This document shows positions 8,845-18,558 of a stretch of 64,000 bases of DNA, in pieces. The notes beneath the pieces were generated by a model. The model had not been told where the DNA came from, ran no database searches, and saw only the letters and a list, made by a program, of their open reading frames with translations. The stretch is from positions 1,922,001 through 1,986,000 of the forward strand of contig CBDCXQ010000001.1 in NCBI GenBank assembly GCA_965223835.1, in the 5' to 3' direction. The stretch's first letter is position 1, and every line of letters begins with the position of its first letter. The translations under genes and the position numbers were made by a program. The DNA comes from CAVYXZ01 sp965223835 (GTDB lineage Bacteria; Chloroflexota; Anaerolineae; Aggregatilineales; Phototrophicaceae).

Positions 8845-10044
8845 ATGAAGATCACAGCAGTCCAGATTCACCGTTTCTATGGCAATCATCGCAGTTGGAT
8901 TTTCACCGAAGTCCAGACTGATGAGGGACTCAGCGGAATTTCCGAGGCCTACATCGACCAGGAAATTACGCTGATCGCGGCGATCAATGAGCTGGGCAAT
9001 TCGTTGCTGGGCGAGGACCCGACCGATATTGAGTATCACTGGGAACGCATTCGGCGCAATACGCACTGGCGCGGCCCGGTGTGGTACACGGCCTTAAGCG
9101 CTTTAGAGATCGCCATGTGGGACATCATGGGCAAGTGGTTGGGTGTGCCGGTGTACAAGCTCTTTGGTGGCCCAGTGCATGATCGTGTCCGGGTCTATGC
9201 CCACTGCCGCCCCTACGCTGCGCCCGGTTCCGACGCACCTGCGACCTTTGTCGCCGGAGCCAAGCGGCTGGTTGAACGTGGTTACACCGCCATGAAGGTT
9301 GGGCCACTTGGCGTATCCGGCTCTTATCATCTGATGACCGCTGCCGGCGACAAGTACCATCAGCCCGCAGGCTATCTCTCGGCCCGTATGTTGGACGATG
9401 CCCGCGAACACATTGGCAGTATCCGTGATGCTGTCGGCCCGGACATTGACCTTGCCATTGACTGCGGCGGGCGCTTCCGTCCTGCCGATGCCATTCGTCT
9501 CATTCACGAGTTGGAGGAGTTCAGGTTGCTGTTTGTCGAGGAACCAGTGCCACCCGAAGATGTCGCGGCGATGGCGATGGTTAGCCGAGGATCGCGGGTG
9601 CCAATTGCGACCGGCGAACGGCTGTATACGCGGTTTCAGTTTGCCGACCTCGCAGCCCGCCATGCGGTCGACATCGTCCAGCCGGATCCGATCAACGCGG
9701 GCGGTCTGGCCGAGACGCGGCGCATCGCAGAAATGGTCGCCCCTTTCAGTATGATGCTTGCACCACACAATCCCAATGGCCCGGTGGCGCTGGCCCAGGG
9801 TGTACATATCTGCGCCGCTGTGTCCAATTTGCTGATGCTAGAAACCGGCGGGGGCGAAGTTTTGCAGCGCTATGAACCCGAAGCGGTGCTTGAACCGTTG
9901 GTGGTTGAAAACGGCTGCGTTCGGCTACCGGATAAGCCTGGATTGGGTGTCGAACTCAATGTCGAGGCTATCGCAAGGCGAGATCGAGAGCGGCCTGAGG
10001 ACGACTTTGGCGGTGGCAGTCCCAAGCGGCGGTGGTGGCCTTAA
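8845..10044 (+). CDS. Mandelate racemase/muconate lactonizing family (enolase superfamily) dehydratase
   Basis: A 399-residue protein with an N-terminal capping domain and a C-terminal TIM barrel. Metal ligands are visible as Asp in DLAIDCGGR, Glu in FVEEPV and Glu in ATGERLYT. The His of LAPHNPNGP and the Asp of VQPDPINAGG supply the His-Asp dyad of the mandelate racemase subgroup. These residues match acid-sugar dehydratases (galactonate/mannonate type), but the exact sugar acid cannot be read from sequence. The ATG lies 9 bases after the permease stop. A second, distinct family member is at 11469-12611. Confidence 0.88.
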   Translation: MKITAVQIHRFYGNHRSWIFTEVQTDEGLSGISEAYIDQEITLIAAINELGNSLLGEDPTDIEYHWERIRRNTHWRGPVWYTALSALEIAMWDIMGKWLGVPVYKLFGGPVHDRVRVYAHCRPYAAPGSDAPATFVAGAKRLVERGYTAMKVGPLGVSGSYHLMTAAGDKYHQPAGYLSARMLDDAREHIGSIRDAVGPDIDLAIDCGGRFRPADAIRLIHELEEFRLLFVEEPVPPEDVAAMAMVSRGSRVPIATGERLYTRFQFADLAARHAVDIVQPDPINAGGLAETRRIAEMVAPFSMMLAPHNPNGPVALAQGVHICAAVSNLLMLETGGGEVLQRYEPEAVLEPLVVENGCVRLPDKPGLGVELNVEAIARRDRERPEDDFGGGSPKRRWWP

Positions 10045-10097
10045 TTATTGAATAAAGCGTTTTGCCATACCTGGATTTTGCAATTGGGAGCAAGTGC

Positions 10098-11462
10098 ATG
10101 ACTGAACAGCAGTGGCCTATCACTGAAACAATCGCGGATTATTCTGCGCGATTCAGATTTGAACATCTTATCGACTCCGCAGTGCGCAGCGCCAAGATCA
10201 TTTTGTTGGATACGCTGGGCGCACTGTATCTCGCCTGGCCGACGCGCCATCCAGTCTCGCAACTGGTGGGCGACTTTGTCGAGCAGATGGGCGGCATACC
10301 GGAGAGCACGATCCTGGGGCGTGGCTTCAAGGCCCCCGCTGCCAGTGCCGCGCTGGTGAACGGGACAATGGGTTACGCGGCTGATATTGAAGGTGGCGGC
10401 ATTTCCAGCCTGCATGCTGCCGCCTGTTTTGTGCCGACCATGCTGGTGATGGGCGAACGTGAGCGGCTTAATGGAAAGCAGTGCATCGCAGCCCTGGCCC
10501 TGGCTTATGACATTGGCGGTAGGGTGGGCGATGCCAATCGCACGGAGCATTCTTATCCTCATTCATTTCATCCCTCGGCGGTCTTTGGCACTTTTGGTGC
10601 GGCAGCGATTGCAGGGCATACGTTGAGCCTGGATGCCTCACGCTTTATCAATTGTTACGGGCTGGCGGGTAATGTCGCGGGCGGGTTGATCGCCTGGGTA
10701 AATGACCCGACCGAGCATTCGCGCTCCTATGGGATCGGTGTGGCTGCGCGCAACGGGGTCACGGCGGGTCTTCTGGCTGAACGGGGCTTCGGCGGGCCAC
10801 GCGGCATCTTCGACCCGATGAAGTTTAATATTTTCGATGCTTATTCCGGTGCGATGCACCTGGACGAATTGACCCGTGACCTGGGCAGTGTTTTCTACAT
10901 TGATGAGGCTGAAGGCTTCAAACAGTATCCCTGCTGTGGGGATATTCACACGGGTCTGGATGCCCTGTTGAGCATCATCAGCCAGCACGATTTACAGCCG
11001 GAGCAGATCGTCTCGATCACCCATAACGTTCATCCAGAGCGGCGGCCCGTCATCGACAACAATCCGCTCCAGTCCCATAACGCCCAATACATCATGTCGA
11101 TAGCGGCGGTCGACCGTGAGATTCGCTGGGACGATTTTATCACGGACCGCCGCAGCGAAACGGCAATTGCCGACATGCACAAGAAAGTGACTTTGCGAGA
11201 CAGCGACCAACTGACGCAGCGTGGATCGGCTATGGTCGAAGTACGCAGCACTGACGGTGAGACCTACATCGAGCAGGTGAACTTCCGCAAGGGTCAGCGT
11301 AGAAACCCGCTCAGCGAGGACGCGATCGAGGCTAAGTTTATTCGGCTGGCGAGCGAGGTGGTCAACGAATCTGTTGCGCGAGAGATTATTGATATGGTCA
11401 TGGATTTTGATAGCCTGGACGATGTCAGCCAGCTTATTGAATTGTTGCACAAAGAAGGGTAG
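10098..11462 (+). CDS. MmgE/PrpD family protein (second copy)
   Basis: A 454-residue protein showing the same family landmarks as the gene at 3399 (LLDTLGALYLAWPT; NGTMGYAADIEGGG; CCGDIHTGLDALL) but clearly divergent in sequence. The ATG at 10098 is preceded by GGGAG at 10086-10090, so the upstream in-frame TTG at 10062 is not needed. It is flanked by two enolase-superfamily genes, which suggests it acts on the 2-keto-3-deoxy acid or dicarboxylic acid product of a dehydratase. The reaction may be a dehydration, decarboxylation or isomerisation. Confidence 0.88.
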   Translation: MTEQQWPITETIADYSARFRFEHLIDSAVRSAKIILLDTLGALYLAWPTRHPVSQLVGDFVEQMGGIPESTILGRGFKAPAASAALVNGTMGYAADIEGGGISSLHAAACFVPTMLVMGERERLNGKQCIAALALAYDIGGRVGDANRTEHSYPHSFHPSAVFGTFGAAAIAGHTLSLDASRFINCYGLAGNVAGGLIAWVNDPTEHSRSYGIGVAARNGVTAGLLAERGFGGPRGIFDPMKFNIFDAYSGAMHLDELTRDLGSVFYIDEAEGFKQYPCCGDIHTGLDALLSIISQHDLQPEQIVSITHNVHPERRPVIDNNPLQSHNAQYIMSIAAVDREIRWDDFITDRRSETAIADMHKKVTLRDSDQLTQRGSAMVEVRSTDGETYIEQVNFRKGQRRNPLSEDAIEAKFIRLASEVVNESVAREIIDMVMDFDSLDDVSQLIELLHKEG

Positions 11463-11468
11463 CGCTGC

Positions 11469-12611
11469 ATGAAGATTACCGATATTCAGGCCTCGGTCAT
11501 CAAGGGTTTTGGCGAGTGGATCATCGTCAAGGTCTATACTGACACCGATATTGTTGGCATCGGCGAGGCGTACCCCTCGCATTCGATGGGTAAAGGCACC
11601 AAAGAAATTATTCACGGCATGAAGTGGATGCTGGTCGGTGAGGATCCACGTGATGTGGAGCGCCTCACGCAAAAGGTCCTGCGCACCAACGTCTTCAGCG
11701 GCGGGACCTCTGGTGTGGTGGTGAACGCAGTCAGCGGAGTCGAAATTGCGCTGTGGGACATCGCTGGAAAAGCTGCCAGCTTGCCGGTCTACCGTCTGTT
11801 GGGAAGCAAGTACCGCGACCGGGTACGCGTCTATGCTGATGTGGATCCGCGCGAATTCCGAGATTTGCCGTCGCCCTATGCGGCCTCAGCAGCGGGGGCG
11901 GTGTCGCGTGGTTTTGATGCTGTCAAGGTGGATTTACGCGGCATCATCAACAATTCTGGAAAGCTCTGGAATCGCTATATCCCAACAGCTGAACTGCGGG
12001 ACATGGTCGAGATTGTGCGCAGTGTGCGCGAAGCCGTGGGGCCGGATATTGATGTGGCCGCTGATTTGCACGTGATCGCGGATATTCACTCGGCCAAGCG
12101 CCTGGCAAAAGCGATGGAGCCGTTTGATCTGCTGTGGCTGGAGGACCCGCTGCCCCCGGAGAACGCCGAAGCGATGGCGATGATCCGCCAGAGTTCCAGC
12201 ACGCCAATTTGTACGGGTGAAAGCCTGTACACGGCCCATGAATTCCGCGACCTGATTATGCAGCAGGCTGCCGATGTCATCTCGCCCGATATTCCGAAGA
12301 CCGGCGGCCTGGTTGAGGCGCGCAAAATCGCTTACCTGGCGGAGATGTACTACATCAACCTCGCGCCCCACAACACCAGTTCGGCCATTGGTTCTACTGC
12401 TTCGGTACATGCCTGTGCCACCATCCCGAATTTCCTGGCACTGGAGTATCACGGCGAATGGAACAAGGAGTGGCACGACGTGATTTATCACGACCGCCCG
12501 ATCATCGAGAACGGTGCTATAGCCGTGCCGGAAAAGCCCGGCCTGGGGATCGAAGTCAATCGTGATGTGATTGGCTCACTATTACTGGATGGCGAAACGC
12601 TTTTTGATTAG
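11469..12611 (+). CDS. Enolase superfamily (galactonate dehydratase-like) protein
   Basis: A 380-residue protein with the two-domain enolase-superfamily architecture. Metal ligands: Asp in VAADLHVIADIH, Glu in WLEDPLPPEN, Glu in CTGESLYT. Acid/base: Asp in SPDIPKTGG and His in LAPHNTSSAIG. The HNTSS loop resembles galactonate/rhamnonate-type dehydratases. It starts 6 bases after the MmgE/PrpD stop, so the two are probably co-translated. The substrate is likely a sugar acid brought in by the ABC importer of the same operon. Confidence 0.88.
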   Translation: MKITDIQASVIKGFGEWIIVKVYTDTDIVGIGEAYPSHSMGKGTKEIIHGMKWMLVGEDPRDVERLTQKVLRTNVFSGGTSGVVVNAVSGVEIALWDIAGKAASLPVYRLLGSKYRDRVRVYADVDPREFRDLPSPYAASAAGAVSRGFDAVKVDLRGIINNSGKLWNRYIPTAELRDMVEIVRSVREAVGPDIDVAADLHVIADIHSAKRLAKAMEPFDLLWLEDPLPPENAEAMAMIRQSSSTPICTGESLYTAHEFRDLIMQQAADVISPDIPKTGGLVEARKIAYLAEMYYINLAPHNTSSAIGSTASVHACATIPNFLALEYHGEWNKEWHDVIYHDRPIIENGAIAVPEKPGLGIEVNRDVIGSLLLDGETLFD

Positions 12612-12631
12612 CGAAATCAAACAGAAAGGAT

Positions 12632-13096
12632 ATGAACATGCCACCGAAAATAAATGGGATTCATGAGATCGCTGTCGTTGTCACGGATCTGGAACGCTCA
12701 GAACAATTCTACACGGAGATACTGGGGATGGAGGTGCTGTTCCGCATTCCTAACCAGTGTGTCATCATGCGCATGGGCGACTTGCCGCACCATTTTATTG
12801 GCCTGTGGCTGCCCAGCGAACACGGCGCTTATCGCAACAACTCGCATGGCAAGATGCACTTCACCATGAAAATCGATATGGCAGACGTCGATGCCTGGGA
12901 AGCGCATTTCAAGGCCAAGAACTTTGATGCACCCAAGCGTGTGAAGTCCAACGGTGATGTGCATTTTGATTTTCTGGATCCGGACGGGCATCCACTAGAA
13001 TTCTGGGCACGCACCGGCGACACGCTTGCCCCAATGGACGGTATGGAAGTCCCAGAATCCAGCCGCTACATGTTTGAAGAATTGGCCGAAAGCTAG
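12632..13096 (+). CDS. VOC family (glyoxalase/bleomycin-resistance-like) protein
   Basis: A 154-residue protein with two beta-alpha-beta-beta-beta modules. The metal-binding pattern is suggested by His in GIHEIAVVV near residue 10 and by FLDPDGHPLEFW near residue 120. VOC proteins include glyoxalase I, epimerases and ring-cleavage dioxygenases; the specific reaction is unknown. RBS AAAGGA precedes the ATG. It sits between the dehydratase and the aldolase genes and may isomerise or epimerise an intermediate. Confidence 0.82.
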   Translation: MNMPPKINGIHEIAVVVTDLERSEQFYTEILGMEVLFRIPNQCVIMRMGDLPHHFIGLWLPSEHGAYRNNSHGKMHFTMKIDMADVDAWEAHFKAKNFDAPKRVKSNGDVHFDFLDPDGHPLEFWARTGDTLAPMDGMEVPESSRYMFEELAES

Positions 13097-13099
13097 ACG

Positions 13100-14017
13100 A
13101 TGGAAACTCAATTTCAACCGCATGGTATGGTAGTGCCGATAGCGACTCCTTTTCACGATGACGAGACGTTGGATCTGAGTGCGCTGCAGCAGCTCACCAC
13201 GCGCCTTGTAAATGCCGGGGTCCACGGCTTGTTTCCATCCGGCAGCACCGGCGAGTTTTTTGCGCTCAGCTTGGAAGAAAGTCACACCGTAACCGAAACT
13301 GTGCTGGAAGCAGCGGCAGGCCGCGTTCAGGTTTATGCCGGGGCTGGTGCGATCACGACTCGCGAAGCCATTCGCCGTACCTGTGACGTCACCGCTATGG
13401 GTGTGGATGCAGTGGTGATAATCACACCCTATTATCTGTCGCCATCGCAGGATGAACTGTACGAACACTACGCGGCGATTTCTGCCAATACAACATTGCC
13501 GGTCATCCCGTATAACAATCCAGGTCGCACCGGGGGAATCAATATTCAGCCAGAGACACTGGTCCGCCTGGCACAGATCGACAATCTGGTCGCAATCAAA
13601 GATTCCAGTGGCAATATGGCCCAGTTCGGCAGCTTTATCGACAACGCACCAGAGGATTTCGGCGTCTTCCAGGGTTCGGACAGCCTCTTCTTTCCCTCTT
13701 TGATGCTGGGTGCGGTGGGTGGTATCGCCGGGACTGGCAACATCGGGCCAGAGCTAGTGGTTGGGCTGTATGATGCTTTTGTCGCTGGCGATTATGCCCG
13801 TGCCCGCGAACTGCAAAGCAAGGTGGCCCTGTTACGGCAGGCCATGACACTGGGCACCTTCCCTGCAGGTATGAAAATAGCGATGGAAATGATCGGTCAT
13901 CCCATCGGCCCGGCCCGCGGGCCGGTCAAATCTCTAAGCAGCGCACAAATAGAATCCATTGGCAAAATGCTGAATCGGGCAGGCCTGACGGTAACTTCCA
14001 GCGAGCATATTCAATAA
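13100..14017 (+). CDS. Dihydrodipicolinate synthase/N-acetylneuraminate lyase family aldolase
   Basis: A 305-residue TIM-barrel class I aldolase. The substrate-phosphate/carboxylate loop appears as GSTGEFFAL near residue 50. The catalytic Tyr is in VIPYNNPGRTG and the Schiff-base Lys in VAIKDSSGN. Following two enolase-type dehydratases, a 2-keto-3-deoxy sugar acid lyase or dehydratase function is more likely than lysine biosynthesis. The ATG is 3 bases after the VOC stop, implying tight coupling. Confidence 0.88.
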   Translation: METQFQPHGMVVPIATPFHDDETLDLSALQQLTTRLVNAGVHGLFPSGSTGEFFALSLEESHTVTETVLEAAAGRVQVYAGAGAITTREAIRRTCDVTAMGVDAVVIITPYYLSPSQDELYEHYAAISANTTLPVIPYNNPGRTGGINIQPETLVRLAQIDNLVAIKDSSGNMAQFGSFIDNAPEDFGVFQGSDSLFFPSLMLGAVGGIAGTGNIGPELVVGLYDAFVAGDYARARELQSKVALLRQAMTLGTFPAGMKIAMEMIGHPIGPARGPVKSLSSAQIESIGKMLNRAGLTVTSSEHIQ

Positions 14018-14042
14018 TCGACGCACAACAAGGAGCAAAAAG

Positions 14043-14944
14043 GTGACTGAGAAAGTAGGTTTTGTAGGCATCGGCACGATGGGCAAACCTATGGCGAGCA
14101 ATCTGCTCAAGGCCGGGTTCCAGGTCACGGTCACACCCCATGTGAATATGGCCCCGGCGCAGGCACTGGAGGTGGAGGGCGCTACGGTCGTTACGACGGC
14201 GAAAGAAGTCGCAGCCGCCTCAGAGGTGGTTGTGACCTGTCTACCCAATTCATGGAGGTAGAAGAGGTTCTTTTCAGCGAAGACGGTGTGATGGCAGGTG
14301 CAAAACCGGGCCTGATCGTTATCGACACCAGTACGATCACTCCGGTTGCGGTGCAGGGTTTTTCTCGGCTCGTTTCCGAGCAGGGCGGCACGATGTTGGA
14401 TGCACCCATGAGCGGTGGCGAGTCTGGCGCAATTGCAGGCACGCTAATCTTTATGGTAGGGGGTGAAGCAGAAGCGGTCGAGCAGGCTCGCGATGTCTTT
14501 GAGGCCATGGGCACACTGTTATATCACGTTGGAGCATCCGGCATGGGAGCAACAGTCAAGCTCTGCAACAATCTGATGCTGGGAATTAACCTGGTTGGCG
14601 TCTGCGAAGCCTTTGTCCTGGGGGCCAAGGCCGGGGTAGATGCCCAGACGATGGCAGAAGTTGTCCAGGCCAGTTCTGGCGGTAGTATCGTGATCGAACG
14701 GTATTTTCCCAAGACGATTATCAAGAATCAGTACCAACCTGGCTTTATGCTCAAGCTCATGGTCAAGGATATGAATCTGGCATTGCAATCGGCCAAAGCC
14801 TTGGGCGTACCCACCTTTGCTGGGTCAATTTCCGGGCAGGTGCTGGATATGGTCAACAACATGGGCAAAGGCGATGCCGACTTCACCGTCATTGCAACGA
14901 TGTGCCAGGATGTTGCCGATGTAATTATTGGCAAGAGCGACTAG
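14043..14944 (+). pseudogene. 3-hydroxyisobutyrate dehydrogenase-type enzyme, split by a one-base frameshift
   Basis: Two overlapping frames together make one normal hydroxyacid dehydrogenase of about 300 residues. The first (14043-14261, GTG start after AAGGAG) holds the NAD-binding loop GFVGIGTMGKPMASNLLKAG. The second (14252-14944) holds the substrate motif DAPMSGGESGA and the catalytic Lys region GATVKLCNNLMLG. Restoring one A in AATTCATGGAGG near 14251 would read through as PNSMEVEEV, so a single-base loss explains the split. The homologous reaction oxidises a 3-hydroxy acid or reduces tartronate semialdehyde. The gene is either recently inactivated or a sequencing/assembly error. Confidence 0.85.
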
Positions 14945-14950
14945 ACCAGC

Positions 14951-15820
14951 GTGACACTTGACCCAGATTCCTATGACAGCGTAGCTGAGGTCTTTGACCG
15001 CTATTCAGAACGGGCTGTCTGGCCCATCACCGAATGCCTGATGGAGATGGTCGAGGTTGGTCCTGGACAGCGGGTGCTGGATGTGGCCTGTGGCTCCGGT
15101 ATTGTGACCCGCCGGGCTGCCTCGCTGGTGGGTCAGCATGGATGTGTCATCGGTATCGATATCTCGTCAGGCCAGTTAGACGTCGCTCAAAGTCGTGCAG
15201 AGAGTGCGGGTCTCACGAACAATTCGTACAGTCTGATGGACGCGATGTGCCTGAGCATCCGTGAGGACAACTTTGATGTTGTCCTGGCCCAGTATCCGCA
15301 TTTCCCAGACCGCCAGCGCTGCATTGGCGAGATGGTGCGCGTGTTAAGGCCCGGTGGCCGATTCGCGATCTGCAATGGCGGCGACGGGGCAGACCGATTC
15401 GCATTGCGGAATCGCCCGAAAATCAAAGATTTGCCAGACGACTGCAAGCTGGATGGCGTGTTTCGGGCGCAGTTCGTCAGGTATTTTTCTCAGGTGGCTG
15501 GCAAGTCCGCTGGAAATGCGCCGAGTGCTCAAGACAACGCGCAGGCCATACTTCATGATGAACTGCGAAAAGCCGGACTGATCGATATCAATCTCTGGTC
15601 CTACAGTTGGACCATGCCCATATACAGCGCAGACCACGCTCTTGAGTGGGAAAGCGTTCGCACAAGTGTCTACCGTATGAACTATCGCGACATGGAGCCA
15701 GGGAAGCGCGAAGCGTTCCGCCAGGAGTATCTCAGGCGTGCTCAGGAAAAGCTGGATCGTTTCGGTATGGTCGGTCTGTCGTCGGGCGCGCTCTTCGGCA
15801 CCGGCATAAAACCGACTTGA
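14951..15820 (+). CDS. Class I SAM-dependent methyltransferase
   Basis: A 289-residue protein with methyltransferase motif I, VLDVACGSGIVTRRA near residue 39, followed by the acidic motif II (VIGIDIS) and the later FDVVLAQYPHFPDR segment. The profile is UbiE/Methyltransf_11-like. A GTG start at 14951 is used. It is 6 bases after the dehydrogenase gene. The acceptor is unknown, and it is not an obvious step of sugar-acid breakdown. Confidence 0.82.
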   Translation: MTLDPDSYDSVAEVFDRYSERAVWPITECLMEMVEVGPGQRVLDVACGSGIVTRRAASLVGQHGCVIGIDISSGQLDVAQSRAESAGLTNNSYSLMDAMCLSIREDNFDVVLAQYPHFPDRQRCIGEMVRVLRPGGRFAICNGGDGADRFALRNRPKIKDLPDDCKLDGVFRAQFVRYFSQVAGKSAGNAPSAQDNAQAILHDELRKAGLIDINLWSYSWTMPIYSADHALEWESVRTSVYRMNYRDMEPGKREAFRQEYLRRAQEKLDRFGMVGLSSGALFGTGIKPT

Positions 15821-15842
15821 TTAAGCCAGGAACGATAGTACC

Positions 15843-16052
15843 ATGCAGCATGACACAGGCATTCGCAGATATGATGCAAGCGCCACCGCGGTCGCTTTTC
15901 CTTTGGGCGGTATCGGCACAGGCAATGTATCATTGGGTGCGCGTGGTGAGTTGCGCGATTGGGAGTTGTTCAACCATCCGGACAAAGGCAATCTACTGCC
16001 ATTCTCCTTCTTCGCGAACCGTTGCCAACTTGGTCTAGCCCCAGTTCTTTAG
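15843..16052 (+). pseudogene. N-terminal fragment of a GH116/DUF608-like glycoside hydrolase
   Basis: Only 69 residues remain. The stretch AFPLGGIGTGNVSLGARG followed by ELRDWELFNHPDKGN matches the beginning of GH116-type (DUF608) glucosidases, which are normally 600-900 residues. The frame ends 8 bases before an insertion element starting at 16060, and the last 10 or so residues no longer look like the family. The rest of the gene was probably lost in the rearrangement that brought in the mobile elements. It would have been the last gene of the left operon. Confidence 0.7.
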
Positions 16053-16059
16053 AGTAACA

Positions 16060-17185
16060 ACTGATGTTACGCACAGAACACCTCAAAATGAGGTAGACTA
16101 CGGGCATGAACGAAAAAGAATTGCTCGATATTTACACGGATTATCTCATCAGTTCGTTCGGACTGACAACACAAACGGGGCTGTCGCGCCTGCTGAACGG
16201 CGAGATTAGCCATGATCGGATTCAACGCTTTTTGTCGCAAGAACCGAAGACAGGCAAAGATCTGTGGCTGACGGTGAAACCCTAATTGCGTCAAATCCAG
16301 TCGGACGACGGGGTCATTATCGTGGATGATAACATCGCCGAAAAGCCGCACACCGATGAGAACGACATCGTCGCTTGGCATTATGACCATACTAAAGGCT
16401 ACAGTGTCAAAGGCATCAACTTCATCACGGCACTGTACCATGCAGAGGGGGTCTCGCTGCCGGTAAACTATCATCTGGTGCACAAAACCGAGTTCTATAT
16501 CGACAGAAAACCCAGAAAGAAAAGCGACGCTCGGTGGTGACCAAGAATGAAGTGTATCGGGACTTGCTGCGGCAGGTCAAACAGAACCAGATCCCGTTCC
16601 GCTATGTGCTCAATGATGTCTGGTTCGCCTCGGCAGACAACATGCTGTTCGTCAAACACGAATTGGAACGTGATTTTGTCATGCCGCTGAAGACCAATTG
16701 CAAAGTCGCTTTGAGCCTGGTGGACAAAAAGCAAGGTCGTTATGAGCGTGTCGATACGCTGGCGATTGAACCGGATACCGTCCTGACCATCTATCTGGAA
16801 GGGGTCAATTTCCCCCTGCATCTGGTCAAACAAGTCTTCACAAACGGCGACGGTAGCATCGGTATCCGGTATCTGGTCACCAGTGATCTCGACCTCACCT
16901 ACGACGCGATCACCACAATCTATGGCCAACGATGGAACGTGAAACCCTACCATAAGTCGCTCAAGCAGAACGCTTCGCTGGCGAAGTCGCCGACTAAGAC
17001 CATCACCACGCAGAGCAATCACTTCTTCGCGTCGGTGTGCGCTTATATCAAATTGGAGATGCTCAAAGTTGCGACGAAAACCAATCATTTTGCTCTCAAG
17101 GCTAAGTTATACCTTAATGCCTTACGATCTGCATTTCAGACTTTAGATACTTTGCAGCCTATTCGACTGGCTGCGTAAAGTCAGT
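16060..17185 (+). mobile_element. Insertion sequence (IS701/IS4-like), 1126 bp, with AACA target duplication
   Basis: The ends are imperfect inverted repeats: ACTGATGTTACGCA at 16060-16073 and TGCGTAAAGTCAGT at 17172-17185 (12 of 14 complementary). The flanks carry the same four bases, AACA at 16056-16059 and 17186-17189, the expected footprint of a 4-bp target duplication. One transposase gene, now broken, fills the element. Confidence 0.8.
16106..17178 (+). pseudogene. Decayed DDE transposase of the IS701/IS4-like element
   Basis: Three pieces lie in order. A 59-codon start (ATG 16106) ends at an in-frame TAA at 16283-16285. The same frame continues 16286-16540 (DDGVIIVDDNIAEKPHTDEN). The final piece is in another frame from 16534 to 17178 (RYVLNDVWFASADN; RWNVKPYHKSLKQNASLAKSP). 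One missing A in the run near 16505 would join pieces two and three. The acidic catalytic residues and the C-terminal YHKSLKQN region resemble IS701-type DDE transposases. One nonsense and one frameshift make it inactive unless they are sequence errors. Confidence 0.8.
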
Positions 17186-17283
17186 AACAATTGTTGTGGC
17201 GGCACAGCTGAACGGACTAGCATAGTCAATGCTGGATGCAGCCGCTGACGAATGTAGAATACCTCGATGTAGTCAAATAAGTC

Positions 17284-18538
17284 TCAGGCGACGGCCAAGA
17301 GTGCTTTGACCACCTGCTGATACTCGGTTTTTCGGGGCAAAATAGCGTAGCCAGTGAGGGATCGACCCCCGTCGCTCCCGCACGTGTATACCGAAGGGTC
17401 AACCGAGACAGCAGTTGGCCCTTTTGCATTCTCACCCAAAACGAAGTGATAGTTAGCCTTGAGCGTCATCGCAACGACCTGCTCATCCTGCACGTATACA
17501 CGCTCCACGATCAGCTTGACAAGCTCGTGTTCTTTTTCCGTGTTACCCTCACATGCTGTCCAGTATTCACCGAAGTTTGCCAGCATATCGGCTGGGGTTT
17601 CCAATTCGTCATCGGGGATGGGGGTTAGTTTTTCAAGCTCCTGCTGCAACTCACGCGCTTCTCAAGGTAGTCATTCTTGTCCGTGATAAAGCCTTGATCC
17701 CATCGAAAGTCCATGCGGTCAATCGTTTCATGGATTTCAGTCAATCGTTCTTCAAGGTTTTGCTCACCAAGAATCTCACTCATTGCTAGTGTGATATTCC
17801 TGCGCCATGCTTCCGGCGGTTTGAGGTTCATCAAGACATTGACGACCTGGGCATCAATGTCCTCCACTTTTACAGCGGTTTGGTCACATTCATGATTAAA
17901 GTCTTTGGCGCGACAGCGATAGTAGCGATGTCGGAGTTTCTTTTGCGCCTGACAGCGCATTTTGCCAAAAGCGGGGAAGGGGACTTCTTGTGGTTGGCTT
18001 GTACAGCACCGGTAGCAATAAGCAAGTCCCCGAAGTAAGTACGGGACATACTTAGGCGTAGCTTGTCTATGGACTGCCCGACTTCGCCGCACTTCCTGAC
18101 AGCGATCAAATAGCTCCTGAGAAATTAGTGGTTCATGTTGACCATCAAACCACTCAATCGGGGCTGAATAACTGCGGCTGCGATCAGAATTACGTTTGGT
18201 TTCCTGATACTTGACTTTGCCGAGATACGTTTGATTTTGGAGCATGTCACGGACAGTATCTTTTGAGAAAGGTCGTCCTTTCTTAGTGCGATAGCCTGCA
18301 TCATTGAGAAGCGTTGCTATGCCCGCATCACTGTAGTTGCCAGTTGCGTAAGCCTCAAAACCCATCAGTAAGCCAGTCATTCTTTATCATTCCTAATCAA
18401 AACTTTGTCTTTATTCTTGTCACAACCAAATGGTGCTTGATTGTTGAGTAGCACTTGTATTGCCCGCTCTCGTTTACCTTTGGCAACTTCGGTTGCTAGA
18501 TTGCGGCTGTACCAATCTGCAACTGTAGTGCGCTGGAA
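17284..18538 (-). pseudogene. Large serine recombinase, broken and 5'-truncated
   Basis: Three minus-strand pieces belong together. Near 18523-18377 a stretch reads ADWYSRNLATEVAKGKRERA and ends at TGA. The recombinase domain and zinc ribbon (FEAYATGNYSDAGIATLLND, then CYRC...CRAKDFNHEC) occupy 18380-17625. The C-terminal coiled-coil and tail lie at 17649-17284. Each junction is a frameshift. The N-terminal catalytic domain with the active-site serine is missing, cut off where the IS3 element begins. Such enzymes integrate or excise phage and other mobile DNA, so this marks a former integration event. Confidence 0.85.
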
Positions 18539-18558
18539 AAACTGGACAGATTTAAGGG

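Noticed and set aside
17369..17404. Treating the shared recombinase-tail sequence as an attachment site
   Set aside because: It lies in the coding end of the recombinase and no crossover core repeat could be shown, so it is reported only as a possible remnant.
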